Source: Guyparkeria sp. WRN-7 (GTDB taxonomy: Bacteria > Pseudomonadota > Gammaproteobacteria > Halothiobacillales > Halothiobacillaceae). From it: a DNA stretch of 64,000 nt. The stretch is taken from contig NZ_LRFH01000014.1 of the NCBI RefSeq assembly GCF_001641825.1, positions 1-64,000 of the forward strand, given 5' to 3'. The notes under the pieces were generated by a model that saw only the letters and a list, made by a program, of their open reading frames with translations, made no database searches and was not told the origin of the DNA. A program made the position numbers and the translations under genes. Shown piece by piece: positions 7,157 to 16,765 of the stretch. Each line of letters begins with the position of its first letter. The stretch's first letter is position 1.

Positions 7157-9106
7157 GTGACCGCTCTGCTCGCTCGCATCCAGGACTGGCTCGGCCGACC
7201 GTTGAGCCGGTTCATCGAGCGATTGCGGCTGCGACTGGCCCAGCCCGACGCGCTGCTGCAAGTCACGGTACTGGGCCTGCTCGCCGGCCTGGTCGCCGCC
7301 CTGATGGTGGTCGCCTTCCGCCTCGCCCTCGAAGGCCTGCAGGTCTACGGCCTCGGCCTGCCCGGCGCCGAACGCTACGAATCCCTGCCCGCCGAATGGC
7401 GGCTCCTGCTCCCCGTCGCCGGCGCCCTGCTGCTGGGGCTCGCCTTCCACATGCTCCCCTTCGGCATGCGCAACGTCGGCGTGGGCCACGTGATCATCCG
7501 CTTCCACCGCTTCGGCGCCAACCTGCCGTGGCAGAACGCCATCGTGCAGTTCTTCGCCGGGATCTGGGGGCTGCTGATCGGCCTGACCGGCGGGCGCGAA
7601 GGGCCGGGCATTCACCTGGGTGCGTTCGGCGGCAGCCTGATCGGCCACTCGCTCGGTCTGCCGAACAACAGCGTGCGTACCCTGTCGGGCTGCGGCGTGG
7701 CTGCCGCCATCTCGGCGGCCTTCAACACGCCACTGGCCGGGGTGATATTCGCCCTCGAGGTGGTGATCAAGCAGTACACGCTCGCCAGCTTCCTGCCGGT
7801 CATCCTCGCCTCCTCGATGGGCGCGCTGCTCGCGACCACCGTGTTCGGCCCGGAAACGGTGTTCAATATCGAGATCCATCACCAGATGTCGTTCTGGGAG
7901 GTGCCGACGCTGCTGGGCCTGGGGCTCGTGATCGGCGCGATGGCGGCCGGCTATATCCAGATCGTCGAGGGCACCATCGCCAGGAGCTGGAAGTGGCCGG
8001 TCTGGGCGCGCTTCACCGCCGCCGGCGTGGCCACGGGGTTGATCGGCCTGTGGGTGCCGGAGGTGCTTGGTATCGGCTATGACACCACGGCGCTGGTCGC
8101 CGCCGCCGAACTGACGCTCGGCGCCCTGCTGGTGGTGGCGCTGGCCAAGTGGCTGCTCGCAAGCATGACCGTCGGGCTGGGGTTGCCGGTGGGCACCATC
8201 GCCCCGATCCTGATGATCGGCGCCATGGTCGGCGGCACCCTCGGCAGCCTGCTCTACCACCTCGAACAGATCCCGCTGGCCGACGTCGCCTTCTATACCG
8301 TACTGGGCATGGGCGCGATGATGGGGGCGACCCTGCAGGCACCGCTCGCCGCACTGGCAGCCGTCCTGGAGCTGACCAGCGACACCGGCGCGATCCTGCC
8401 GGCGATGATCACCATCGTCGTCTCGGGGCTGGTCAGCCGCATGGTCTTCGGCAAGGACGCGCTCTACGACGCCATGCTGCGGGCCAACGACCAGCAGATG
8501 CCGGGGCCGTCACTATGGTTCAACGGCGACAACATCGGCGTCTCGAGCGTGATCGAACGCCGGGTCGCCGAGGTGGCCTGCCCCTGCAACCTCGCTCGCT
8601 TCGGGCAAGCGCTGGAGGACAAGCCGGCGTGGATCGTCCTGCGCGACGAGGAGCGCAACGCCATCGGGGTGATCCGCTACGCCCCGGCCCGCGCGGCCTA
8701 CGACCACCTGTTCAACCAGGCACTGTTCGACGCACAGGCCGAGGCCGACCGGGCCGCCAAGGAGGACGAAGCCGAGACGCGGGCGACCGACGAGACGCCG
8801 CCAGCCGTCGAAGGCGCGCCCGAACCGGCCGCGGCCCAGACGGAGGAGACAGCGACGGGCGAGGAAGATGCCGAGGCCCTGGCCCAACGGGTGCGCGAGA
8901 ACGTCATGCTCGACCCGGCCGACATCAGCGGCTTCTATCGCGCCGCCGACGTGGAGGTGGGCTACACGCTCACCCAGGCACAGCGCGTGATGCGCGAGCA
9001 GGATGTCGGCGTCCTGGTCGCCCGCCGCATGATCGGATCGAAGCAGGCACGCACGCTGGGCGTGATGACCGCGGCGATGCTCGAGCAGGCGATCGTCGAA
9101 CGTTGA
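7157..9106 (+). CDS. CLC-family anion channel/antiporter with CBS-like C-terminus
   Basis: Inner-membrane chloride or other anion transporter. About residues 33-440 form the hydrophobic CLC core. The gating-glutamate motif GREGP is at 146-150 (E148). The residues aligned with GSGIP read GVGHV, and the GIFAP-like segment reads GTIAP, so the anion filter is not the textbook one. The cytoplasmic tail is CBS-like (about 475-520 and 600-645), split by an acidic Glu/Ala/Thr/Pro-rich linker (about 530-590). The start is GTG with GGGAGG eight bases upstream. Fluoride-type CLCs also have altered filters, so the transported ion is open. Confidence 0.88.
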   Translation: MTALLARIQDWLGRPLSRFIERLRLRLAQPDALLQVTVLGLLAGLVAALMVVAFRLALEGLQVYGLGLPGAERYESLPAEWRLLLPVAGALLLGLAFHMLPFGMRNVGVGHVIIRFHRFGANLPWQNAIVQFFAGIWGLLIGLTGGREGPGIHLGAFGGSLIGHSLGLPNNSVRTLSGCGVAAAISAAFNTPLAGVIFALEVVIKQYTLASFLPVILASSMGALLATTVFGPETVFNIEIHHQMSFWEVPTLLGLGLVIGAMAAGYIQIVEGTIARSWKWPVWARFTAAGVATGLIGLWVPEVLGIGYDTTALVAAAELTLGALLVVALAKWLLASMTVGLGLPVGTIAPILMIGAMVGGTLGSLLYHLEQIPLADVAFYTVLGMGAMMGATLQAPLAALAAVLELTSDTGAILPAMITIVVSGLVSRMVFGKDALYDAMLRANDQQMPGPSLWFNGDNIGVSSVIERRVAEVACPCNLARFGQALEDKPAWIVLRDEERNAIGVIRYAPARAAYDHLFNQALFDAQAEADRAAKEDEAETRATDETPPAVEGAPEPAAAQTEETATGEEDAEALAQRVRENVMLDPADISGFYRAADVEVGYTLTQAQRVMREQDVGVLVARRMIGSKQARTLGVMTAAMLEQAIVER

Positions 9107-9131
9107 CGCAACGCCTTCGGCCATCGAAACT

Positions 9132-9159
9132 TTGCCCGCGGCCACGGGTCCATTATTAC
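9132..9159 (+). promoter_or_regulatory. Possible promoter of the TlpA-like gene
   Basis: TTGCCC (9132-9137), 16-bp spacer, TATTAC (9154-9159), about 40 bases before the ATG at 9198. Each box matches the sigma-70 consensus at four of six positions. Confidence 0.4.
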
Positions 9160-9197
9160 CGGGCCGATGCCCGCTCACTGCCACACGAGGGTTCGAC

Positions 9198-9752
9198 ATG
9201 ACGCATCGCAGCCACCACAGCCGAATCGACGACACCACCACCGGCATCGATGCCGGTCGTCGCCGCCTGCTGCTCGGCGGGACCGGCGCGCTGCTGTCGC
9301 TGGGGCTAGCCGGCTGCTTTTCCGAACCCAGCATCGCGCTCGAAGGCGTAACCGTGCAGGACCTCGACGGCAATCCGGTCGCCCTGGATTCGATCAAGGG
9401 CAAGCCCACCGTGATCACCTTCTGGGCAACCACCTGCCCGGGCTGCGTCAAGGAAATCCCCCATATCCAGGAACTGCACGACAAGTACGCCGACCGCGGC
9501 GTCAACGTGGTGGGACTGGCGATGAGCTACGACCCGCTCGACCAGATCAACGCCATGGTCGAGCAGAAGGACATGACCTACACCATCTGGCAGGACAAGA
9601 GCGGTCGCGGCGCCGAGGTCTTCGGCCCGGTGCGGGTCACGCCGACCTTCTTCATCCTCGACCGCGAGGCGCGGGTGGCCTACCAGAAGATCGGCCTGAT
9701 CGACATGGACCGGGTCGAGGGGATCATCCAGGGCCTTATCGAGTCGGCGTAA
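9198..9752 (+). CDS. TlpA/ResA-like thiol-disulfide lipoprotein
   Basis: Thioredoxin-fold redox protein of the cell envelope. A twin-arginine-like RRR, a hydrophobic stretch and the lipobox LAGC (C40) indicate a lipid-anchored exported protein. The thioredoxin domain (about 47-180) has the active site CPGC at C80-C83 and the cis-proline segment VTPTFF. Total length is 184 residues. The ATG at 9198 has GAGG upstream; an earlier in-frame start would not place the signal sequence properly. Such proteins reduce disulfides during cytochrome c maturation or protect periplasmic thiols. Several c-type cytochromes are encoded in the window, but no ccm genes adjoin it. Confidence 0.87.
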   Translation: MTHRSHHSRIDDTTTGIDAGRRRLLLGGTGALLSLGLAGCFSEPSIALEGVTVQDLDGNPVALDSIKGKPTVITFWATTCPGCVKEIPHIQELHDKYADRGVNVVGLAMSYDPLDQINAMVEQKDMTYTIWQDKSGRGAEVFGPVRVTPTFFILDREARVAYQKIGLIDMDRVEGIIQGLIESA

Positions 9753-9768
9753 TCCTTCGCCCCGACGA

Positions 9769-9792
9769 CGCCCCGCGAGCCGGGGCGTTTTT
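9769..9792 (+). terminator. Rho-independent terminator after the TlpA-like gene
   Basis: A 7-bp stem CGCCCCG/CGGGGCG with a 5-nt loop (9769-9787) is followed by T5 (9788-9792). It separates the TlpA-like gene from map. Confidence 0.85.
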
Positions 9793-9864
9793 CGTTACAC
9801 TGTGGGTCTTTGCGCGCCGCGGGATGCGGCGGCGAACACAGTCAGGGGAGCCCGTTTCCAGGTC

Positions 9865-10623
9865 ATGAACATTTCCATCAAGACCCCCGAGGAAATCGAG
9901 AAGATCCGCATCGCCAGCCAGCTCGCCGCCGAGGTGCTGGTGCTGCTGCGCGAGCACGTGCGTGCCGGCGTGACCACCGGCGAGCTCAACGAGATCGCCC
10001 ACAAGCACATCACCGAGGTGCAGGGCGGCACGCCGGCCACGCTCGGCTACCACGGCTTCCCCGCCTCCATCTGCACCTCGCTCAATCACCAGGTCTGCCA
10101 CGGTATCCCGGCCGACAAGACCCTGCGCGACGGCGACATCCTCAATATCGACGTCACCGTGATCAAGGACGGCTGGCACGGCGACACCTCGGCGATGTAC
10201 ACGGTCGGCAAGCCGTCCGTGCGCGCCCAGCGCCTGATCGACGTCACTTACGAGGCGATGATGAAGGGCATCGAGACGGTGCGCCCCGACGCCACCCTTG
10301 GCGACATCGGCCACGCCATCCAGACGCATGCCGAGGCGAGCGGCTTTTCCGTGGTGCGCGAATACTGCGGTCACGGCATCGGCCGCAACTTCCACGAGGA
10401 CCCGCAGGTGGTCCACTACGGCAAGCCCGGCGAGGGCGTGCGCCTCAAGGAAGGCATGGTGTTCACCATCGAGCCGATGATCAACGCCGGCAAGAAGGAG
10501 ATCAAGCTGCTGGGCGACGGCTGGACGGTGGTCACCAAGGACCACTCCCTGTCCGCCCAGTGGGAGCACACGGTCGCCGTGACCAGCGACGGGGTCGACA
10601 TCCTCACCCAGCCGCCCGCCTGA
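9865..10623 (+). CDS. map: Methionine aminopeptidase, type I
   Basis: Removes the initiator methionine from nascent proteins. The 252-residue protein has the type I fold with the metal ligands of the family: the two aspartates in NIDVTVIKDGWHGDTS, the histidine in CGHGIGRNFHE, and the glutamates in FTIEPM and WEHTV. The ATG at 9865 is used because the in-frame extension to 9802 overlaps the upstream intergenic region and adds residues absent from the family. It is followed four bases later by glnD, the conserved map-glnD order. Confidence 0.96.
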   Translation: MNISIKTPEEIEKIRIASQLAAEVLVLLREHVRAGVTTGELNEIAHKHITEVQGGTPATLGYHGFPASICTSLNHQVCHGIPADKTLRDGDILNIDVTVIKDGWHGDTSAMYTVGKPSVRAQRLIDVTYEAMMKGIETVRPDATLGDIGHAIQTHAEASGFSVVREYCGHGIGRNFHEDPQVVHYGKPGEGVRLKEGMVFTIEPMINAGKKEIKLLGDGWTVVTKDHSLSAQWEHTVAVTSDGVDILTQPPA

Positions 10624-10627
10624 TCCC

Positions 10628-13324
10628 ATGCATCCTGCCCCTGAAGGCCGCTTCGCCGACCAGATCACCTTTCCCGCCGACCGACCACTCGCCCGCCAGC
10701 TCGAGGCGCTGAATCAGCACTGGGCCGACGCGCTGGCCGACGAGAACAGCGCGTGCGACTTCATCAACGAGGTCACCGCCCGGGTCGATAGCGCGCTGCG
10801 CGCCCTGTGGGACGACAAGCTGGCCGACACTCCCTGTGCGCTGGTGGCCGTCGGCGGCTACGGCCGCGGCGAGATGTTCGTCCACTCGGACATCGACATC
10901 ATGGTGCTCACGCCGGACCACGCGCACGACGACGCGGTCCAGGCGTTCCTCTACACCCTGTGGGATACCGGCCTGTCGATCGGCTACGCGGTGCGCAGCC
11001 TCGATGAATGCCTCGAGGCCGCCGAGGACGCCACCGTCTACACCAGCCTGATCGAGTCCCGCCTGATCGCCGGCAACCGGGAACTGCTGACACGACTCGA
11101 TGCGGCCATCCGCGACGACAACCGCTTCGATCCGGCCTGGTTCTTCGCCGAGAAGCTCGACGAACAGCAGGCCCGCTACGAGTCGCACGACAACGTCGGC
11201 ACCAAGATCGAACCGCACATCAAGGAAGGCCCGGGTGGCCTGCGCGACCTGCACACCATCCGCTGGCTGGCCAACCGCATCGACGGCGCACCCACCCTTG
11301 CCGGCATGCACCGGGCCGAACTGCTGCGCGACGACGAGTTCCAGGCGCTGGCGCGTGCCGAGTCACTCCTGTTCCGCATCCGCATCGGGCTGCACGGCCT
11401 GGCCGAGCGTGCGGAGGAGCGCCTGCTGCTCACCCACCAGAAGACGCTCGCCGGTGCCTTCGGCTACCAGGGTGAGCAGGACGGCAACCTCGCGGTCGAG
11501 CGCTTCATGCAGCATTTCTTCCGCGCCACTATCGAGGTCGAGCGCCTCAACCAGCTCCTGATCCAGCGCTGGCGCGAACGGCTGCACCCGGAGATCCTCG
11601 AGCCGGTCGAGCCGCTCAACCCCCGCTTCATCATGCGCGGTCGGCTGATCGAGACCCGCGATGCGCAGGTGTTCATGCGCTCGCCTACCGCGATCCTCGA
11701 GCTGTTCCTGCTGCTGGCCGAACACCCGGAGCTCGAGGGCATGACGGCGGCGACCGCCCGCCAGCTGCGTGCCAACCTGTCGGTGATCGACGCCGGCTTC
11801 CGCGCCAACCGCCAGGCCAAGACCCTGTTCCTGCGGCTACTGCGGGCGGACCGCGGCGTCTACCTCGCGCTGCGCAACATGAACCTCACCCGGGTGCTGG
11901 CCGCCTACATCCCGGCATTCGCGCCGATCGTCGGCCTGATGCAGTTCGACCTTTTCCACGCCTACACGGTCGACACCCACACGTTGCTGGTGATCCGCAA
12001 CCTGCGCCGGCCGGCCCTGCCCGAATACCGCGACGAGAACCCGACCGCCGCCGAGGCCTTCGCCCGCATTCCGCACCCCGAGGTGCTTTACCTGGTGGGT
12101 CTGTTCCATGACATCGCCAAGGGCCGCGGCGGCGATCACGCGGAGCTGGGGGCGGTCGACGCGCGCGAGTTTGCCCGCGAACACGGCCTGTCCCGCGCCG
12201 ACATCGATCTGGTCGGCTGGCTGGTCGAGCAGCACCTGCTGCTGTCGTTCACCGCCCAACGCCAGGACATCGAGGACCCGGAAGTGATCCGGCGCTTCGC
12301 CGAGCAGGTGGGCACGCCGGAACGGCTCGACTACCTCTACCTGCTGACGGTGGCCGACATCCGCGCCACCAACCCGCAGTTGTGGAACTCCTGGCGCGAC
12401 ACGCTCTTGAAGCGCCTGTTCGAGCTTACCCACCAGCACTTCGCCGAAGGGGTGCGCTCCTCGGCACAGATCGTCCGCGAGACCCGCCGTGACGCCAATC
12501 GCCAGGGGTCGAGCGAGGGCATGGATGCCGGCAAGCTGGCCGCTTGGCTCTCCGGCATGCCGGAGGAATACTTCCTGCGCAACGAGATCGACAACATCCT
12601 GCGTCACTCGCGGGTGGCGGTCGACGCCGACCTGCCGGCACTGACGATCAACGACGACCCGCAGCACCAGGCGACGCAGATCCTGATCCTCGCCCAGAAC
12701 CACCCGGCGCTGTTCGCCCACGTGGTCGCGGGCATCGACCGCGAGGGGCTCAACGTCCAGTCGGCCAACATCACGGTCATCCCGCGCCCGCTGGTCACCG
12801 AGAGTGGCCTGAATGCGGTCGACGATGAGGGCAATCGCGAGCAGCTGCCCGAATCCGAACTGATTCTGCTGGAGTTCTTCGTCCTCGACCGCGAGGGACA
12901 TGCGGTCAGCGACCCCGGTGCCATCGAGGCGCTGCACGAACGACTCGAAGGCGTGATCCACCGCCCCGAGCGCGCCCTGTCGGTGACGCGCCGGCGCACC
13001 CCGGCCCAGCTCTCCAGCCTCGACGTCGACACGGAGGTGGAGTTCGTCGCCGACGTCGCCCGTGCCCGCACCATGATCCAGGTGCTGGCCAAGGACCGCC
13101 CCGGCCTGCTCGCCGACCTCTCCGACACGCTGTGGCGCATGGGGGCGATCCTGCTGCACGCGCGCATCGCCACGCTGGGCGAACGCGCCGAGGATGCCTT
13201 CTTCGTCGTGGACCAGAACGGCCACCCGATCAACGACCGCGACCACCAGCAGGCGATCGCCGAGGCGCTGATCCGCGCGGCCAAGGGCAGCCAGGGCCAG
13301 CAACAGGGCGAGAAGCAGGCATGA
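10628..13324 (+). CDS. glnD: PII uridylyltransferase / uridylyl-removing enzyme
   Basis: Bifunctional sensor of glutamine that uridylylates or deuridylylates PII proteins and so sets GlnK/GlnB signalling to NtrB and adenylyltransferase. The 898-residue protein has a nucleotidyltransferase domain with GGYGRGEMFVHSDID (G76-D90), an HD hydrolase domain with LFHDIAKGRGGDH (about 490), and two C-terminal ACT domains (about 690-790 and 815-890). Length and order match E. coli GlnD (890). Four bases separate it from map, and its stop overlaps the rluA-like start. The downstream targets ntrB and ntrC are in the same window at 46.5-49.1 kb. Confidence 0.97.
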   Translation: MHPAPEGRFADQITFPADRPLARQLEALNQHWADALADENSACDFINEVTARVDSALRALWDDKLADTPCALVAVGGYGRGEMFVHSDIDIMVLTPDHAHDDAVQAFLYTLWDTGLSIGYAVRSLDECLEAAEDATVYTSLIESRLIAGNRELLTRLDAAIRDDNRFDPAWFFAEKLDEQQARYESHDNVGTKIEPHIKEGPGGLRDLHTIRWLANRIDGAPTLAGMHRAELLRDDEFQALARAESLLFRIRIGLHGLAERAEERLLLTHQKTLAGAFGYQGEQDGNLAVERFMQHFFRATIEVERLNQLLIQRWRERLHPEILEPVEPLNPRFIMRGRLIETRDAQVFMRSPTAILELFLLLAEHPELEGMTAATARQLRANLSVIDAGFRANRQAKTLFLRLLRADRGVYLALRNMNLTRVLAAYIPAFAPIVGLMQFDLFHAYTVDTHTLLVIRNLRRPALPEYRDENPTAAEAFARIPHPEVLYLVGLFHDIAKGRGGDHAELGAVDAREFAREHGLSRADIDLVGWLVEQHLLLSFTAQRQDIEDPEVIRRFAEQVGTPERLDYLYLLTVADIRATNPQLWNSWRDTLLKRLFELTHQHFAEGVRSSAQIVRETRRDANRQGSSEGMDAGKLAAWLSGMPEEYFLRNEIDNILRHSRVAVDADLPALTINDDPQHQATQILILAQNHPALFAHVVAGIDREGLNVQSANITVIPRPLVTESGLNAVDDEGNREQLPESELILLEFFVLDREGHAVSDPGAIEALHERLEGVIHRPERALSVTRRRTPAQLSSLDVDTEVEFVADVARARTMIQVLAKDRPGLLADLSDTLWRMGAILLHARIATLGERAEDAFFVVDQNGHPINDRDHQQAIAEALIRAAKGSQGQQQGEKQA

Positions 13325-13986
13325 GCCCGATCGACCACACTGCAGCGGCAAACCAGCCGGTGGGCGACTGGGCGCTGCTCGACGAGCGACGCGACTTCCT
13401 GGTGGTGGCCAAACCCGAGCAGATGCTCTCGGTGCCCGGCATCGGTCCGGACAAGCAGGACTGCCTGATCACGCGGGTGCAGACGGAATTCCCGGAGGCG
13501 CGCATCGTCCACCGGCTCGACTGGGACACCTCGGGCCTGCTGGTGCTGGCACGCAATGCCCGCGCCCACTCGTTCCTCTCCAAGGCCTTCGCCGAGCGAC
13601 GGGTGGACAAGACCTACGTGGCACTGATCGACACGCCACTGGAGCCTGCCGAAGGGCTGATCGACCTGCCGATCGGCAAGGACCCGGAGCGCCGGCCGCG
13701 CTATCGCATCGACCCGGAACGCGGCCGGCCGTCGCAAACGCGCTACCGCATGGCAGACAGCGACGAAACAGCCGCGCGGGTGATCCTCGAACCGATCACC
13801 GGCCGCTCGCACCAGCTACGCGTGCACCTGCTCGCCCAGGGGCGGCCGATCCAGGGCGATACGCTCTATCACCCCGAGGGCGGCCGCCACCGGCGCCTGA
13901 TGCTGCACGCCACCCGGCTGGCCTTTCCCGACCCGGAGCATCCCACCGACCCCGCGGTCGACTACGAGCTCGACGCGCCGTTCTAA
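13321..13986 (+). CDS. rluA: RluA-family pseudouridine synthase
   Basis: Converts uridine to pseudouridine in RNA. The catalytic motif HRLDWDTSG contains the aspartate nucleophile, and the RSHQLRVHL block is also typical. At 221 residues without an S4 domain it matches RluA (dual 23S U746 and tRNA U32), rather than RluC or RluD, though substrate assignment within the family is uncertain. The ATG overlaps the glnD stop (ATGA), so it is probably translated from the same mRNA. Its TAA stop shares two bases with the TAG of the convergent glyoxalase-like gene, leaving no intergenic space. Confidence 0.88.
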   Translation: MSPIDHTAAANQPVGDWALLDERRDFLVVAKPEQMLSVPGIGPDKQDCLITRVQTEFPEARIVHRLDWDTSGLLVLARNARAHSFLSKAFAERRVDKTYVALIDTPLEPAEGLIDLPIGKDPERRPRYRIDPERGRPSQTRYRMADSDETAARVILEPITGRSHQLRVHLLAQGRPIQGDTLYHPEGGRHRRLMLHATRLAFPDPEHPTDPAVDYELDAPF

Positions 13987-14375
13987 CCAGCCCCCAGCAA
14001 CTCGACGGCATTGCCGTCCGGGTCGCGGAAGAACAGCGCGTCCCGCCCCGAGCGTGAGCGGGTAAAGGCGATCCCGGCTTCGGCGAGACGCTCGGCGAAG
14101 GGCGCCGTTGCCGTCACCCGCAGGGCGAAGTGCCGGTCGCGCCCGCCGTGCTGCGGACGTCCGTCGCGCGGATCGGGATCCGGCAGCTCCAGCAGGTGCA
14201 GGGCCTGACCGCCGCCCAGCGACAGCCATGCCCCGGGGAAGCCGAGGTCGGGCCGGGGCAAGACGGCCAGGCCCAGCACCTCGGCGTAGAATCGGCAGGC
14301 CGCATCGGCATCGCCCACCAGCAGGCTCACATGGTCGATGCCGCAGACGTCGCGGCGGTTGTTGGCGTCACTCAT
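13983..14375 (-). CDS. Glyoxalase/bleomycin-resistance (VOC) family protein
   Basis: Small vicinal-oxygen-chelate protein of 130 residues, carrying GIDHVSLLVGD at the start, a FYAEVLGL helix, and FFRDPDGNAVEL near the C-terminus, where the final metal-ligand glutamate lies. Such proteins may be glyoxalases, dioxygenases or binding proteins; the substrate cannot be named. The ATG at 14375 follows a good Shine-Dalgarno (GGGGAG), and an upstream in-frame start would add 43 non-family residues. It runs against rluA, with the two stop codons overlapping, and diverges from dapC. Confidence 0.85.
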   Translation of the reverse strand: MSDANNRRDVCGIDHVSLLVGDADAACRFYAEVLGLAVLPRPDLGFPGAWLSLGGGQALHLLELPDPDPRDGRPQHGGRDRHFALRVTATAPFAERLAEAGIAFTRSRSGRDALFFRDPDGNAVELLGAG

Positions 14376-14493
14376 CACGAACTCCCCGGTTCGGTTCTCG
14401 CAGCGATGGGACCGGCAGCCTATAATGCCCGGCCGCGCCGGGAAACCTCGGCGCGCATCCGCCGCCACTCCGCAAGATTCGACGACTTCCGGC

Positions 14494-15702
14494 ATGAACT
14501 CCAACCTCGACCGACTGCACCCCTACCCCTTCGAGAAACTGGCCGAGCTCAAGGCCGGCGCCGAACCGCCGGCCGACCGCGCTCACATCCCGCTGTCGAT
14601 CGGCGAGCCGCGCCATGCCCCGCCGGCGATCGTCCTCGACACCCTGCGCGAGGCCCTGCCGGAGATCGCCCGCTACCCGGCCACGAAGGGCGAACCGGCG
14701 CTGCGCGAGGCGATGGCCGGCTGGCTGAGCCGGCGCTTCAACCTGGCCGAGGGCCTGCTCGATCCGGAAGCCAACGTGCTGCCGGTCGCCGGCACCCGCG
14801 AGGCGCTGTTCGCCATCGCCCAGGCGGTGGTCGATCGCGACACCGGCGACCAGCCGCCGGTGGTGCTGATGCCCAACCCCTTCTACCAGATCTACGAAGG
14901 CGCGGCCCTGCTCGCCGGTGCCGAGCCCTACTACTACCCGACGCTGCCGGAAAACGGCTTCCTGCCGGATTTGGATGCCATCCCCGAATCGATCTGGCAA
15001 CGTGCGCAGCTCCTGTACGTCTGCTCGCCGGGCAACCCCAGCGGGGCGGTGATCGATGCGCCGCGCTATCAGGACCTGCTGGCGAAGGCCGCCCGCCATG
15101 AGGTGGTCGTGGCCGCCGACGAGTGCTACTCCGAGATCTACTTCGACGAGTCCGAGCCGCCCACGGGCCTGCTCGAAGTGGCCGCTTCCCGAGGTGGCGA
15201 GACGCCGTTCGCGAACGTGGTCGTCTTCCACAGCCTGTCCAAGCGCTCCAACCTCCCGGGACTGCGCTCCGGGCTGGTGGCCGGGGATGCCGCCGTGCTC
15301 AAGCGCTTCCTGCGCTACCGCACCTACCAGGGCTGCGCCCTGCCGCTGCCGACCCAGCAGGCCAGCATCACGGCGTGGAACGACGAGGCGCACGTGCGCG
15401 CCAACCGCGGCTTCTACCGCGAGAAGTTCGACGCGGTGCTCGAACTCCTCGAGCCGGTCGCCGGCATCGAGGTGCGGCGGCCCGACGCCGGCTTCTACCT
15501 GTGGGCCGGGGTCGAGGGCGACGAACGCGACTTCGCCCGCCGCCTGTTCGCCGAACAGAACGTCACCGTGCTGCCGGGGCGCTTCCTCTCGCGCGAGACC
15601 GACGGGGTGAACCCGGGCGCGGGCTTCGTGCGCATGGCGCTGGTGGCCGAGCTCGAGGATTGCGTCGAGGCGGCCAAGCGGATTCGGACCATGCTGGGCT
15701 GA
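14494..15702 (+). CDS. dapC: Succinyldiaminopimelate transaminase
   Basis: PLP-dependent aminotransferase that makes N-succinyl-LL-diaminopimelate in lysine and peptidoglycan precursor synthesis. The 402-residue fold-type I protein has [10 protein letters not shown], the PLP-binding lysine K250 in SLSKRSN, and the downstream arginine-containing FVRMALV block. Protein similarity alone would leave room for other class I aminotransferases. Placement directly before dapD and near glnD and map, as in pseudomonads, supports DapC. The ATG at 14494 starts the recognisable protein; the frame extends to 14338 without support. Confidence 0.9.
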   Translation: MNSNLDRLHPYPFEKLAELKAGAEPPADRAHIPLSIGEPRHAPPAIVLDTLREALPEIARYPATKGEPALREAMAGWLSRRFNLAEGLLDPEANVLPVAGTREALFAIAQAVVDRDTGDQPPVVLMPNPFYQIYEGAALLAGAEPYYYPTLPENGFLPDLDAIPESIWQRAQLLYVCSPGNPSGAVIDAPRYQDLLAKAARHEVVVAADECYSEIYFDESEPPTGLLEVAASRGGETPFANVVVFHSLSKRSNLPGLRSGLVAGDAAVLKRFLRYRTYQGCALPLPTQQASITAWNDEAHVRANRGFYREKFDAVLELLEPVAGIEVRRPDAGFYLWAGVEGDERDFARRLFAEQNVTVLPGRFLSRETDGVNPGAGFVRMALVAELEDCVEAAKRIRTMLG

Positions 15703-15771
15703 CGCCCCCGGCGGTCGAAAGCGCATGGCACGCGCCCGGAGGGAGTCGTCACAACGTCACCGACGAACTGT

Positions 15772-15780
15772 TGTTACAAT
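15772..15780 (+). promoter_or_regulatory. Possible extended -10 promoter of dapD
   Basis: TG-T-TACAAT (extended -10 at 15772-15780) lies 83 bases before the dapD start. There is no good -35, which an extended -10 promoter can tolerate. dapD may thus be transcribed independently of dapC. Confidence 0.45.
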
Positions 15781-15862
15781 AACCGCCAGCAACGCATCCC
15801 TTTTCCCGGCCGGCCTGCACAGGTCGGCCGCTCGTTTTTCCAAGCATTTTCAGGAGCATCCG

Positions 15863-16693
15863 ATGGACATCAATGCCATTCGCGACACCATCGAGTCGGC
15901 CTTTGAGCGCCGCGCCGAGATCAACCCGTCCAACGCCCCGGCCGACGTGGTCGAGGCGGTCGAGACCGCACTGGCCGGGCTGGACGACGGCTCGCTGCGC
16001 GTGGCCGAGCGCCGCGGCGTGGGGGACTGGCAGGTCAACGAGTGGCTCAAGAAGGCCGTGCTGCTGTCGTTCCGCCTGCGCAACAACGAGGTGGTCTCCG
16101 GCGGCGACGTGAACTACTTCGACAAGGTGCCGACCAAGTTCGCCGACTGGGACCAGGCACGCTTCGAGGCCGCCGGCATGCGCGTGGTGCCGAACGCCGT
16201 CGCCCGCCGCGGCAGCTTCATCGCCAAGAACACCGTCCTGATGCCCTCCTACACCAACATCGGCGCCTACGTCGACGAGGGCACCATGGTCGACACCTGG
16301 GCGACCGTCGGCTCCTGCGCCCAGATCGGCAAGAACGTGCACCTCTCCGGTGGCGTGGGCATCGGCGGCGTACTCGAGCCGCTGCAGGCCGCTCCGACCA
16401 TCATCGAGGACAACTGCTTCATCGGCGCGCGCTCCGAGATCGTCGAGGGCGTGATCGTCGAGGAAGGCGCGGTGATCTCGATGGGCGTCTACATCGGTCA
16501 GTCGACCAAGATCTACGACCGCGAGACCGGCGAGATCCACTTCGGCCGCGTCCCGGCCGGCTCGGTGGTCGTCTCCGGCAGCCTGCCGTCGAAGGACGGC
16601 AAGTACAGCCTCTACTGCGCGGTGATCGTGAAGAAGGTGGACGAGAAGACCCGCAGCAAGGTCGGCATCAACGAGCTGCTGCGCGACGTGTAA
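15863..16693 (+). CDS. dapD: Tetrahydrodipicolinate N-succinyltransferase
   Basis: Succinylates tetrahydrodipicolinate, committing to the succinylase branch of DAP/lysine synthesis whose next steps are DapC and DapE, both also in this window. The 276-residue protein (E. coli 274) has a helical N-terminal domain and a left-handed beta-helix of hexapeptide repeats from about 105 to 230, such as [23 protein letters not shown]. The ATG at 15863 has AGGAG six bases upstream. A strong bidirectional terminator follows. Confidence 0.97.
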   Translation: MDINAIRDTIESAFERRAEINPSNAPADVVEAVETALAGLDDGSLRVAERRGVGDWQVNEWLKKAVLLSFRLRNNEVVSGGDVNYFDKVPTKFADWDQARFEAAGMRVVPNAVARRGSFIAKNTVLMPSYTNIGAYVDEGTMVDTWATVGSCAQIGKNVHLSGGVGIGGVLEPLQAAPTIIEDNCFIGARSEIVEGVIVEEGAVISMGVYIGQSTKIYDRETGEIHFGRVPAGSVVVSGSLPSKDGKYSLYCAVIVKKVDEKTRSKVGINELLRDV

Positions 16694-16720
16694 CCACAAC
16701 CGGGACAACCGGCTGGTGAC

Positions 16721-16753
16721 GAAAAAGGCCCGGGGGATCCCGGGCCTTTTTTT
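16721..16753. terminator. Bidirectional terminator between dapD and the methyltransferase gene
   Basis: An 8-bp stem GGCCCGGG/CCCGGGCC with a 4-nt loop (16727-16746) has T7 on the plus side (16747-16753) and A5 on the other (16722-16726). It can stop transcription from both convergent genes. Confidence 0.9.
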
Positions 16754-16765
16754 GTGCGCGGAGGA

